From Lentisphaeria bacterium (GTDB lineage: Bacteria > Verrucomicrobiota > Lentisphaeria > Victivallales > Victivallaceae), in contig JAFWBQ010000085.1 in NCBI GenBank assembly GCA_017507125.1, forward strand, positions 22,833-86,832: a DNA stretch of 64,000 nt, read 5' to 3'. Below are positions 34,914 to 42,438 of this stretch, piece after piece (the first letter of the stretch is position 1; every line of letters starts with the position of its first letter). A program made the position numbers and the translations under genes. Under the pieces are notes generated by a model that saw only the letters and a list, made by a program, of their open reading frames with translations, was not told the DNA's origin and did no database searches.

Positions 34914-35818
34914 GAAAACTCTGCCGTCATCTGCTGACAACTCCCGCTGCCGCCGGAGCCGCTGCCGTTACGCTTCTGCTGATCGTAACGGCAGTTGTTT
35001 GTGAGTTTCACAGCGTATACTGCAGTACTCAGGGGATTCTCCCTGTCTGGGAACGCGTTTTTGCCTCACCTTATGCTCCTCCCGGCGCAGGAACATCTCT
35101 CGGTGCCGACTATCAGGGGCGATCGGTGTTGTTGAGAGCGCTTGCAGGAACAGTTCCGGCCTTCAAGGTGGGACTTGTTGCCGGAGTCATCTCTGTTTTC
35201 ACAGGAACGGCTCTGGGTATATGTGCCGGATTCTTCAGAGGTAAAATTGATGATCTGACCGTGTGGCTTTACAGCACTTTTGCCTCAATGCCCACACTTC
35301 TCTTCATACTCTCTTTTGCCCTCCTGGCAGGGGCTTCGCCCGGATTGCGGAGCTTTCTGGAAAAAACAGGTGCCGTGCTGCACATCGCTCCGGGGGCGCT
35401 GGCAGTCTATCTTGCCATCGGCATCACCGGATGGGTGGGGCTCTGCCGGGTGATCCGCGCTGAAACCATGAAACTGCGGGAGTCCGGTTATGTCAACGCC
35501 GCCCGGATCGCCGGAGTCAATCCTTTTGTCATCATCTGCCGTCATATTCTGCCCAATGTCAGGCATCTGACCATTATCTACTTCACATTGAACTTCGGTG
35601 CAGCCGTCATGCTTGAAGTACTCGCAGGATACCTCGGCCTCGGAGGCAGCGGAAACATCCCCGGATGGGGAAGTATGATCGCTGCCGGACAGGAACGGCT
35701 CTGGAGGGGAGTCTGGTGGGAACTGGGAACAGCCGGTGCTTTGATGTTCATACTCATACTTGCTCTCAATTTGCTGGGGGACTCCCTGAGAGACGCTCTT
35801 GATCCCCGGTGCAGCTGA
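34910..35818 (+). CDS. peptide-type ABC transporter permease (DppC/OppC type)
   Basis: 302 residues with six likely membrane helices. The first is near residues 13-30, the rest lie between 90 and 295. The periplasmic segment between the first and second helix contains the family string LGADYQGRSVLLRAL, and the cytoplasmic EAA loop reads NAARIAGVNPFVIICRHILP near residue 205. Together with the ATPase at 30580 it could form part of a peptide importer, but no second permease (DppB), second ATPase or binding protein is in the window. Its ATG overlaps the mnmG stop. Confidence 0.88.
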   Translation: MRKLCRHLLTTPAAAGAAAVTLLLIVTAVVCEFHSVYCSTQGILPVWERVFASPYAPPGAGTSLGADYQGRSVLLRALAGTVPAFKVGLVAGVISVFTGTALGICAGFFRGKIDDLTVWLYSTFASMPTLLFILSFALLAGASPGLRSFLEKTGAVLHIAPGALAVYLAIGITGWVGLCRVIRAETMKLRESGYVNAARIAGVNPFVIICRHILPNVRHLTIIYFTLNFGAAVMLEVLAGYLGLGGSGNIPGWGSMIAAGQERLWRGVWWELGTAGALMFILILALNLLGDSLRDALDPRCS

Positions 35819-35844
35819 AAAGATAAAAAAGGAACAGATATATC

Positions 35845-37194
35845 ATGAATGAACGAGACAAAAGATCCAATGACAACAAAGGGACCTTGAGCGAACGCAA
35901 AATGGAGTCCCAACTGAATCTGCTCTACACTGCCGGGAAGGCAGTTCTCAACGGTGTCTTCGGCAAAAAAATGCCTCCGGATCTGCTGCTGGCAGAATTC
36001 TTCCGCAACAACCGTCAGTGCGGTTCCAGGGATCGGGCTCTTATTTCAGGTTGTGTCTATGCGCTTTTGCGCTATTGGGGTTATCTGCGCCACCTTCTGC
36101 CCCAGGAGTGGCGCAGAAGTGTGGAACACGGCGAAGTTCTTTTTTCCAAACGGGAGCTGGGAGTCCTTTTTTACGCAGCATGCTACTGTGAAAAACCGGA
36201 TTCCCCTGAACTGCATACATTTGCAGCTGTTTACAACTTCCCCCCCCTGCCCCGCACAGCTCCAAAGGCCCCCTTCATGCGGGCACAAAAAGCTGCCGAT
36301 ATACTGAAAGCAGAATGTAACATTACGCAAATATCGCTTCTGCCGGAGTGGCTTCAGGAGCGTATTCCTGATCCCGAAGCCACAGCCGGCACACTTGCCA
36401 AACGTCCCCCCCTGTGGATCAGGATCCACAGAGAACAGGAGCTGTGCCTTGAAGAGTTCAAAGAAAAAAATCTGCGTTGTCTCCTTTCTGACAAACTTCC
36501 CGGAGCAGCTGCCCTCTATGCCCCCAGAATAAACCTCTTTTCCCTTGAAGGGTATGCCAAAGGACGCTTTGAGGTCCAGGATCTTGCGAGCCAGGCCATC
36601 GGCACCGTCTGCGGCGCCCGTCCGGGAGAAAGGATCCTTGATGCCTGCGCCGGAGCCGGCGGTAAAACACTGCAGCTTGGTGCCATGATGAAAAACAAAG
36701 GAACCATTATCGCAGGTGACATCCGCGCCAACAAACTTGATGAATTGCGCCGCCGTGCTGTCCGTGCCGGACTTTTCAACATCCGGACCCGTCCCCATGA
36801 GGGGAAACTGTGGCGGGATTTCACTCCCTGTGACCGGGTTCTGCTTGATGTTCCCTGTACCGGTTCCGGGGTATGGCGCAGAAATCCCGGCATGCAATGG
36901 AGTTTCACTGCAGAAAAACTTGCTGAGCATGTAAAGCTCCAGAAGGAGATCCTTGAAAACTTCTGCACAGCCGTCAAACCCGGTGGATACCTGATCTACT
37001 CCACCTGTTCCCTTTTTGCCGAGGAAAATGAGATCCAGGTCAAAGAGTTCCTTGAGCGCCACGAAGAGTTTGTTCTCAAAGAAGGCCCCAATCCTCTGAC
37101 CGGAAAATTCAGTGACGGCTGTTACCGTTTCAACGCTGCCGACGGGGACTGCGATTATATGTTTGCAGCTGTTATGGAGAAAAGCGCACGATGA
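35845..37194 (+). CDS. rsmB: 16S rRNA (cytosine-C5) methyltransferase, RsmB/Sun family
   Basis: 449 residues. The N-terminal NusB-like helical domain (about 20-120, with GSRDRALISGCVYALLRYWG) is followed by a PUA-like linker and a Rossmann methyltransferase domain. The S-adenosylmethionine loop is DACAGAGGKT near residue 268. The two catalytic cysteines are in DVPCTGSGVWRRNPGMQW near 336 and YSTCSLFAEENE near 390. RsmB methylates C967 (E. coli numbering) of 16S rRNA. It has AAGGAA upstream and overlaps trmL by ATGA. Assignment among RsmB-like paralogues rests on the NusB-like N-terminus. Confidence 0.9.
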   Translation: MNERDKRSNDNKGTLSERKMESQLNLLYTAGKAVLNGVFGKKMPPDLLLAEFFRNNRQCGSRDRALISGCVYALLRYWGYLRHLLPQEWRRSVEHGEVLFSKRELGVLFYAACYCEKPDSPELHTFAAVYNFPPLPRTAPKAPFMRAQKAADILKAECNITQISLLPEWLQERIPDPEATAGTLAKRPPLWIRIHREQELCLEEFKEKNLRCLLSDKLPGAAALYAPRINLFSLEGYAKGRFEVQDLASQAIGTVCGARPGERILDACAGAGGKTLQLGAMMKNKGTIIAGDIRANKLDELRRRAVRAGLFNIRTRPHEGKLWRDFTPCDRVLLDVPCTGSGVWRRNPGMQWSFTAEKLAEHVKLQKEILENFCTAVKPGGYLIYSTCSLFAEENEIQVKEFLERHEEFVLKEGPNPLTGKFSDGCYRFNAADGDCDYMFAAVMEKSAR

Positions 37195-37667
37195 AAGCTG
37201 TCCACTTCAATATCGTTCTTGTGGCGCCGGAAATACCCCAGAATACCGGTACCATCGGCCGTCTGGCAGTGGCAACAGATGCCACATTGCATCTCATCGA
37301 ACCTCTGGGGTTTTCACTGGAAGACAAGTATGTGAAACGCGCCGGTATGGACTACTGGCAGCATCTGGATCTGCACATATACAAAAACTGGGAGGAGTTC
37401 CTGGGAAAAAACGCTCCGGAAAGACTTTTTTTCTTTTCCACCAAAGGGGAAAAAAGATATTGGGACACTCAATACAAAGAAAACGACTATCTGGTTTTCG
37501 GCAGAGAATCAGCCGGACTGCCCCCCGAATTTTATACCACCTACGCTGAACAACTGCGGACGATCCCCATGCCGGGAAAATTCAACCGCAGCCTCAATCT
37601 TGCCAACTCTGTTTCCATCGTCTTCTACGAGGCGATGCGCCAAAATGAGGCTTTGCTTGATTCATGA
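37191..37667 (+). CDS. trmL: tRNA (cytidine/uridine-2'-O-)-methyltransferase TrmL, SPOUT family
   Basis: 158 residues, the usual length. It 2'-O-methylates nucleotide 34 in tRNA-Leu isoacceptors in other bacteria. Motif 1 is IVLVAPEIPQNTGTIGRLA at residues 8-26, motif 2 FGRESAGLPPEF near 103, and motif 3 IPMPGKFNRSLNLANSVSIV near 124, the knotted cofactor site. Its start overlaps the rsmB stop and its stop overlaps the ABC-F start, both by ATGA, giving a tight translation-related cluster with mnmG and rsmB. Confidence 0.95.
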   Translation: MKAVHFNIVLVAPEIPQNTGTIGRLAVATDATLHLIEPLGFSLEDKYVKRAGMDYWQHLDLHIYKNWEEFLGKNAPERLFFFSTKGEKRYWDTQYKENDYLVFGRESAGLPPEFYTTYAEQLRTIPMPGKFNRSLNLANSVSIVFYEAMRQNEALLDS

Positions 37668-39541
37668 GTCCCCGCAATCTTTTTACAGCTGAAAATCTGA
37701 ACCTTTCCATTGGCGAACAAATCATCTTTGACGATGCCGCCATTTCAGCCTTTGAAGGGGAACGTATCGCCGTCATCGGCCGTAATGGTACCGGCAAAAC
37801 GACTCTTCTCAAAGTCATCGCCGGAACGGAGATCCCTCTGGATACAAAAATCGCCAAAGAAAGGGATCTGCGTATCGCCGTCATGCCTCAGGATTTTCAG
37901 CTTGATGACACCCTTTCTGCAAGAGAAAATATCCGTAAAGGGCTTGAGTGGTTCTATGAACTTCTGCGTCTCTACGAAACCAAACTTCCCGCTGCAGAAC
38001 ACGAAAAAATCGAAGAACTGCTGAACCGTTATGATGCGTGGCATCTGGAACACAAACTGGATGAGATCATGGAAAAACTCCGTCTCCGGGATGATCCGGC
38101 TCCTGTGCTTCATGCTTCAGGCGGCGAAAAAAGGCGCATCGCCCTGGCCCGCGCCATTATCTCAGAACCGGATCTGCTGCTGCTGGATGAACCTACCAAC
38201 CATCTTGATGTGGAAACCATCGAATGGATCGAAAACTTTCTTGCCGCATGGCGCGGAACGGCCATCTTCATCACCCACGACAGACGTTTTCTGGATAAAA
38301 TCGCTACAAGAGTCGTGGAACTTGATCACGGAAAAATTTACAGCTATCCAGGTAACTATGCCGACTATCTCGCCGGACGCGCAGAACGCCTTGAAGCAGC
38401 TGATGCGCAGGAAAACCGCCGCCAGAGTTTTCTGCGCCGGGAAATCGAATGGGTCCGCCGTTCCCCCAAGGCGCGTATGAAAAGGAACATGGGGCGTCTG
38501 CGCCGTTATGAAGAGATCGCCGCTCAGTCAGGTCCCCAGCGGGATGAAGAGATAGATCTGGTCATCCCCAGAGGTCCCCGCATGGGCAATCTGATCCTCA
38601 ATATGAAGGATGTCTCTCTGAAATTCGGCGAAAGAGAGATCATAAAAAATTTCAATTTTGAATTTTCTCCCGGCTGCCGTCTGGGAGTTGTAGGCCCCAA
38701 TGGAGCCGGAAAAACCACTTTTCTCAGATTGATCACAGGCGACCTTCTTCCCGACTCCGGATCCATCCGGGTTGCACCCACCGTACAGTTCAACTATGTG
38801 GATCAGTCAAGAGTACTTCTGGATGAAAACAAAAGCGTGCTTGATGAAATAAGTGAAGGTCTTTCCTCAGTGCAGCTGGGCAGTGAAACCATTTCTGTTT
38901 GGACCTATCTGCGCCGTTTCCTCTTTGACGAGCGCCGGATCAACACCCGCATTGACCGTCTTTCAGGCGGCGAAAAGGCCCGCCTTGCCCTGGCAAAAGT
39001 GCTGCTTAAAGGAGGCAACTTTCTGCTTCTGGACGAACCAACCAACGACCTTGATCTTTCATCGCTGCGGCTTCTGGAAGAGGCGCTTCTGGACTTCAAC
39101 GGCTGTCTGATCGCGGTCAGTCATGACCGCTATTTTCTCAACCGCATTTCAACCCACATTCTGGGTTTTGACGGTGAAGGCAACGCCTTTTTCACCCCGG
39201 GAGATTACGATTATTATCTGGAAAAACGTCCTGCAAAAGTTCAGACGGAACCCAAAGAGCGTGCCAAGGCTGCAGTTCCGGTTCCGCCGCCGGCACCTGC
39301 CAAAAAGAAACTTTCCTACAAAGAGCAGAAAGAGCTTGAGGGTATGGAGCAACGCATCGCCGCCGCAGAAGAAAAGGTTTCTGAATACGAAAACATGTTC
39401 AGTTCACCGGACTTTTTCGCCGCTCACGGCAATGACAGCGCTAAATTACAGCAGGAGTTTGAAGAAGCACAAAAAGAATTGGCCTCCCTCTACTCCCGTT
39501 GGGAGGAGCTGGAGACCAAAGCTGCAGAGTGCCGGAACTGA
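37664..39541 (+). CDS. ABC-F family ATPase (Uup-like)
   Basis: 625 residues, soluble, no membrane helices. Two ABC domains have Walker A GRNGTGKT (near 39) and GPNGAGKT (near 345), signatures ASGGEKRRIALA and LSGGEKARLALA, and Walker B LLLLDEPTNHLD and FLLLDEPTNDLD. The linker between them (about 235-305, charged, with RRSPKARMKRNMGRLRRYEE) is the P-site tRNA interaction motif of ribosome-binding ABC-F proteins. A C-terminal Lys/Glu-rich coiled coil after about residue 545 favours Uup. It probably acts on ribosomes, consistent with its translation-gene neighbours. It converges with the lactonase-type lipoprotein with a 5-bp gap. Confidence 0.92.
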   Translation: MSPRNLFTAENLNLSIGEQIIFDDAAISAFEGERIAVIGRNGTGKTTLLKVIAGTEIPLDTKIAKERDLRIAVMPQDFQLDDTLSARENIRKGLEWFYELLRLYETKLPAAEHEKIEELLNRYDAWHLEHKLDEIMEKLRLRDDPAPVLHASGGEKRRIALARAIISEPDLLLLDEPTNHLDVETIEWIENFLAAWRGTAIFITHDRRFLDKIATRVVELDHGKIYSYPGNYADYLAGRAERLEAADAQENRRQSFLRREIEWVRRSPKARMKRNMGRLRRYEEIAAQSGPQRDEEIDLVIPRGPRMGNLILNMKDVSLKFGEREIIKNFNFEFSPGCRLGVVGPNGAGKTTFLRLITGDLLPDSGSIRVAPTVQFNYVDQSRVLLDENKSVLDEISEGLSSVQLGSETISVWTYLRRFLFDERRINTRIDRLSGGEKARLALAKVLLKGGNFLLLDEPTNDLDLSSLRLLEEALLDFNGCLIAVSHDRYFLNRISTHILGFDGEGNAFFTPGDYDYYLEKRPAKVQTEPKERAKAAVPVPPPAPAKKKLSYKEQKELEGMEQRIAAAEEKVSEYENMFSSPDFFAAHGNDSAKLQQEFEEAQKELASLYSRWEELETKAAECRN

Positions 39542-39546
39542 AACGT

Positions 39547-40608
39547 TCAGGGCATAGCGATCACACACATGGGACGGCGGAGCGTAAATGCCGCCGTCTT
39601 TTTCCATCCGTCATCTTTTTCCCAGACAGAAAAACAGTCGCTTTTCATATTCACAAGGAACATGTTCCCTTTGCCGAAACTCAAATCATAGGGAAAATCG
39701 CCGCTGCTTGCAAAAGTGTTTGCCAGCTTCAATCTGCCGTCAGAAGCCATTGATACGACAGCAATGGAGTTGTGTCCCCGGTTGGAAACAAAGAAAACTC
39801 CGCAGGGAGCCGTCTTGATGGCACCGGCATAACTTGTTCCGCTCCAGGCAGAGGGGAGCAGAGAACACACCGAAACAAGAAGAGGAGAACCTTTTTCAAA
39901 TTTGAAGGAGGCAACCGTATTATTGAGTTCATTGGCGGAAACAACAAACTTTCCGTCAGCAGAAAAACTCAAATGCCGGGGACCTGAACCGGGAGGCAGA
40001 GCGACACTTTGTCTCTGAGTCAATCCTTTCTTTGCATCATAGTCAAAGACGTGGATCTTATCACACCCGAGATCGGCAACAAGGACGCTTGATCCGTCAG
40101 GAGTCTGAGCGGCAAAATGAGGATGGGCGTGCTTCTGGCGCTTGTGGATGCTGCGCCCGGTAAAGGTGAAACGCTTTTCAAGTTTGATGATCCCTCCGTC
40201 AGGGACAAGAGAGAGCAGATCCATAAAACCGCCGGAGTAGCTGCTGCCGAAAAGGTATTTGCCATCCTGAGAAACTGAAATATGGCAATAACCGTGATTT
40301 CCCGGAATGAGAAAAGCATCTGCTTTTTTCAGCGATCCATTACGGCGGATCCGGAACACATCAACACAATGGGCGCCTTTGGCGATCCTGCGGGCGGCAT
40401 AAAGGGTATGTTCTTTCACAGCCATATAGGAAACATTGGAACCGGTATCCACTTTCCGCATCATCCAGCTGCGGGGGATGGGAAGTCCCTGATTCGTATA
40501 ACGGGCAAGGTGGATCCCGTCATTGCCGCCGATGTAAACGTGCTGAGATGCACACCCTGCCAGAAACGCAAGGAGTGCGGTCCCCAAAAGAAGGTAGAGC
40601 GTTTTCAT
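39547..40608 (-). CDS. lactonase-type seven-bladed beta-propeller lipoprotein
   Basis: 353 residues. A lipoprotein signal peptide with lipobox LAGC ends at Cys19, so the protein is probably membrane-tethered outside the cytoplasm. The rest has propeller repeats of the 6-phosphogluconolactonase (Pgl/YbhE) family: HISVSQDGKYLFGSSYSGG, HPHFAAQTPDGSSVLVADLG, GPRHLSFSADGKFVVSANE and GVFFVSNRGHNSIAVV. A periplasmic site is hard to reconcile with 6-phosphogluconolactone as substrate, so it probably acts on another lactone or only binds ligand. It overlaps the cytoplasmic paralogue upstream by ATGA. Confidence 0.85.
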   Translation of the reverse strand: MKTLYLLLGTALLAFLAGCASQHVYIGGNDGIHLARYTNQGLPIPRSWMMRKVDTGSNVSYMAVKEHTLYAARRIAKGAHCVDVFRIRRNGSLKKADAFLIPGNHGYCHISVSQDGKYLFGSSYSGGFMDLLSLVPDGGIIKLEKRFTFTGRSIHKRQKHAHPHFAAQTPDGSSVLVADLGCDKIHVFDYDAKKGLTQRQSVALPPGSGPRHLSFSADGKFVVSANELNNTVASFKFEKGSPLLVSVCSLLPSAWSGTSYAGAIKTAPCGVFFVSNRGHNSIAVVSMASDGRLKLANTFASSGDFPYDLSFGKGNMFLVNMKSDCFSVWEKDDGWKKTAAFTLRRPMCVIAMP

Positions 40609-41639
40609 TGTTTACTCCATGCAATGCAAATGGGTCTGGAATACTCCAGCTTGAGTCCGTTGGGAGTCAATGTTCCCTTTTCGGGATCAAAGTCAAAGAA
40701 ATAGATCACATCAGAAAACTCATTTCCGGCGGCAAAGTGTTTGCCGTCAGGCAGAAAGTTCACATCTCTGGGGCTGACTGCGCCAGAAAGAGTCGTCTGG
40801 ACCTTTTTCATGCCCCCTTTGCCGTCAACTTCTATGACCACAAGGGAGTCAAATCCCCGGTTGGTGGCGACCAGAAATCTGCCGTCAGCGCTCATTCGGA
40901 TGGCAGAAGCCTTGGTTTCGCAATTACACCCTTCAGGCAGAAGAGAAAGTTCATTTATGATTTTGAATGAACCGTTTTCGTATTTCATGCTCAAAACGGT
41001 GTTGCCCAGTTCGGTCAGCAGATATGCCATGTTTTCCGCGGCAAAATGGATGTGCCGCGGTCCGCAGCCGGCAGGCATGGGAGATACAGCAGGATGGGCG
41101 GCATCAATACCTTTTTCTGAGTCAAAGGGGTAGCAGAAGATCTTGTCGCATCCCAGATCCGTCACCGCCAGAAATTTTCCGTCGGGAGTAACGGAAACAT
41201 AGTGGGGGTGGGCGCACTCCTGACGGGCTGTCACAGGACCTGAGCCGGTATGACAAATGCACTGTGTAAGCTCTTTTATGGAGCCGTCTTCATTCAGAAC
41301 AAATTCAGAAAAACTGCTTGAACTGTAATTTGCGGTATAGAGAAACTTTCCACCGGGAGCCGTACAGACATGACAGGTGCTGATGCCTTTTGAGGCCGCA
41401 AAATTGAGAAATGCAAGAGTTTTATCCTCATTGACGGCGTAAGCGGCAACCCCCTCTTCGCCGTTGACGGCGCCTGTGGCGTAAAGCCTTTTTCCGTCAG
41501 CGGAAAAGGCGATGTATCCTGCCATCTGCAAAGGGGAAAAACCAACATTCTGTAAAGAGTTCCCCTTGAGAGACAAGGCGTGGATCCCTCCCCGAAGGTC
41601 TCCTTTGCTCCAGGCGGCGATGTAAAAAATATCATTCAT
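40605..41639 (-). CDS. cytoplasmic lactonase-type seven-bladed beta-propeller (6-phosphogluconolactonase family)
   Basis: 344 residues from the Met at 41639; a start four codons earlier is equally possible and neither has a strong ribosome-binding site. There is no signal peptide. Repeats include MAGYIAFSADGKRLYATGAV, HPHYVSVTPDGKFLAVTDLG, GPRHIHFAAENMAYLLTELG and FLVATNRGFDSLVVIEV, the typical Pgl propeller pattern. It could hydrolyse 6-phosphogluconolactone in the pentose phosphate pathway or a related sugar lactone. It is first of the pair with the lipoprotein version. Confidence 0.85.
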   Translation of the reverse strand: MNDIFYIAAWSKGDLRGGIHALSLKGNSLQNVGFSPLQMAGYIAFSADGKRLYATGAVNGEEGVAAYAVNEDKTLAFLNFAASKGISTCHVCTAPGGKFLYTANYSSSSFSEFVLNEDGSIKELTQCICHTGSGPVTARQECAHPHYVSVTPDGKFLAVTDLGCDKIFCYPFDSEKGIDAAHPAVSPMPAGCGPRHIHFAAENMAYLLTELGNTVLSMKYENGSFKIINELSLLPEGCNCETKASAIRMSADGRFLVATNRGFDSLVVIEVDGKGGMKKVQTTLSGAVSPRDVNFLPDGKHFAAGNEFSDVIYFFDFDPEKGTLTPNGLKLEYSRPICIAWSKQ

Positions 41640-41679
41640 AGCTATATACACTTTCAGAAAAAGATTGTTTTAAGAAAAC

Positions 41680-41715
41680 ACTCCGTTCCCGCATCACAGA
41701 AAGCGGGAACGGAGT
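41680..41715 (-). terminator. intrinsic terminator of the KPAPR-repeat gene
   Basis: A perfect 13-bp stem (ACTCCGTTCCCGC, 41680-41692, with 41703-41715) and a 10-nt loop. On the minus strand it is followed by TGTTTTCTT. Confidence 0.8.
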
Positions 41716-41747
41716 TCATTGCAAAATTCAGCATCTCCGGCAAAATA

Positions 41748-42107
41748 TCACCAGAATTTCCACCAGGGCCGGGGCGGCGGCGGGGGGGCATGATGAGGTC
41801 TGCGGGGCGGAACAGCTTTCACAGCAGGGCGCGGCGCGGGCTTCACAGCATGACGCGGCGCGGGCTTCACAGCATGACGCGGCGCGGGCTTCACAGCAGC
41901 CCGTGGCGCGGGTTTCACAGCACCCCGTGGCGCAGGCTTCACAGCACCCCGCGGCGCGGGCTTTACAGCAGCCCGCGGTGCGGGCTTCACAGCGGGAGCA
42001 TCGTGTTTCCCGGCAGCTCTCCCGGGTGCCGGACGACCGGCAGGGGGAGCGGCAAAAAGCGCTGCACCAAGCACCGCTGTACCGCAAACAGCAAGAATTT
42101 TTTTCAT
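41748..42107 (-). CDS. small secreted protein built of KPAPR octapeptide repeats
   Basis: 119 residues from the ATG at 42107, chosen because AAAGGAG lies 10 bases upstream and a signal peptide (MKKILAVCGTAVLGAALFAAPP) starts there. After a short Pro/Ala/Gly stretch come seven copies of an 8-residue unit, AVKPAPR followed by A, G, H or P. A basic, proline-rich end follows (PPRRPHHAPPPPPRPWWKFW). The repeats are strongly basic and probably disordered; such segments often bind cell-wall or acidic polymers, but I recognise no family. It has its own promoter and terminator. The unit number may vary between strains because the DNA repeat is nearly perfect. Confidence 0.8.
   Translation of the reverse strand: MKKILAVCGTAVLGAALFAAPPAGRPAPGRAAGKHDAPAVKPAPRAAVKPAPRGAVKPAPRGAVKPAPRAAVKPAPRHAVKPAPRHAVKPAPRPAVKAVPPRRPHHAPPPPPRPWWKFW
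41817..41984. repeat. seven tandem 24-bp repeats in the KPAPR gene
   Basis: Seven contiguous 24-bp units begin at 41817, each close to (c/t)TTCACAGC-NNNN-CG(t/c)GGCGCGGG on the plus strand. Units 2 and 3 are identical. An eighth, degenerate unit begins at 41985. Confidence 0.9.
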
Positions 42108-42150
42108 TTTCTGAAAACTCCTTTCATTATTTTGTGGTTCTTGTGGAGTA

Positions 42151-42179
42151 AATGTAGCATAAAGAAAAGTTTTTTTCAA
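42151..42179 (-). promoter_or_regulatory. promoter of the KPAPR-repeat gene
   Basis: Minus strand: TTGAAA (complement of 42174-42179), a 17-bp spacer, TACATT (complement of 42151-42156), 44 bp before the ATG. It lies in the 42108-42438 gap, which holds only this and the divergent promoter. Confidence 0.55.
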
Positions 42180-42353
42180 GTCTCTTCTTGAGGAAAAATC
42201 AAAAAATTTTTCAATTCCAACCTTTGTTCTCTCGCGAAAAGTTACCACGCCGTTTTCAAACATACTTGTTTCCGTATATCCTGTCTGTCAGAATTCAAAA
42301 CAAGGCTCCGCCCTCTGTAACTTTCAAAAAAAAGCAGTTTTTTTATTTTCAGC

Positions 42354-42381
42354 TTGAAAAAAAATCTTTTGATGCTATACT
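42354..42381 (+). promoter_or_regulatory. promoter of the 42439-47618 operon
   Basis: TTGAAA (42354-42359), a 16-bp spacer, TATACT (42376-42381), 57 bp before the ATG. The region between the two divergent promoters is AT-rich with no gene evident. Confidence 0.55.
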
Positions 42382-42438
42382 TAATCTGAGCATTTCATTC
42401 TGTGTTCATTTATCCTTAACCAAGAAGAGGAGTAATCC

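Noticed and set aside
41817..41984. Regular repeats that could suggest a CRISPR array
   Set aside because: The 24-bp units are contiguous, without spacers, and encode the KPAPR repeats. No cas genes are present.
41580..42191. A 203-residue plus-strand reading frame across the KPAPR repeats
   Set aside because: It is antisense to a gene with a signal peptide, ribosome-binding site, promoter and terminator. Its repeats are by-products of the 24-bp unit.
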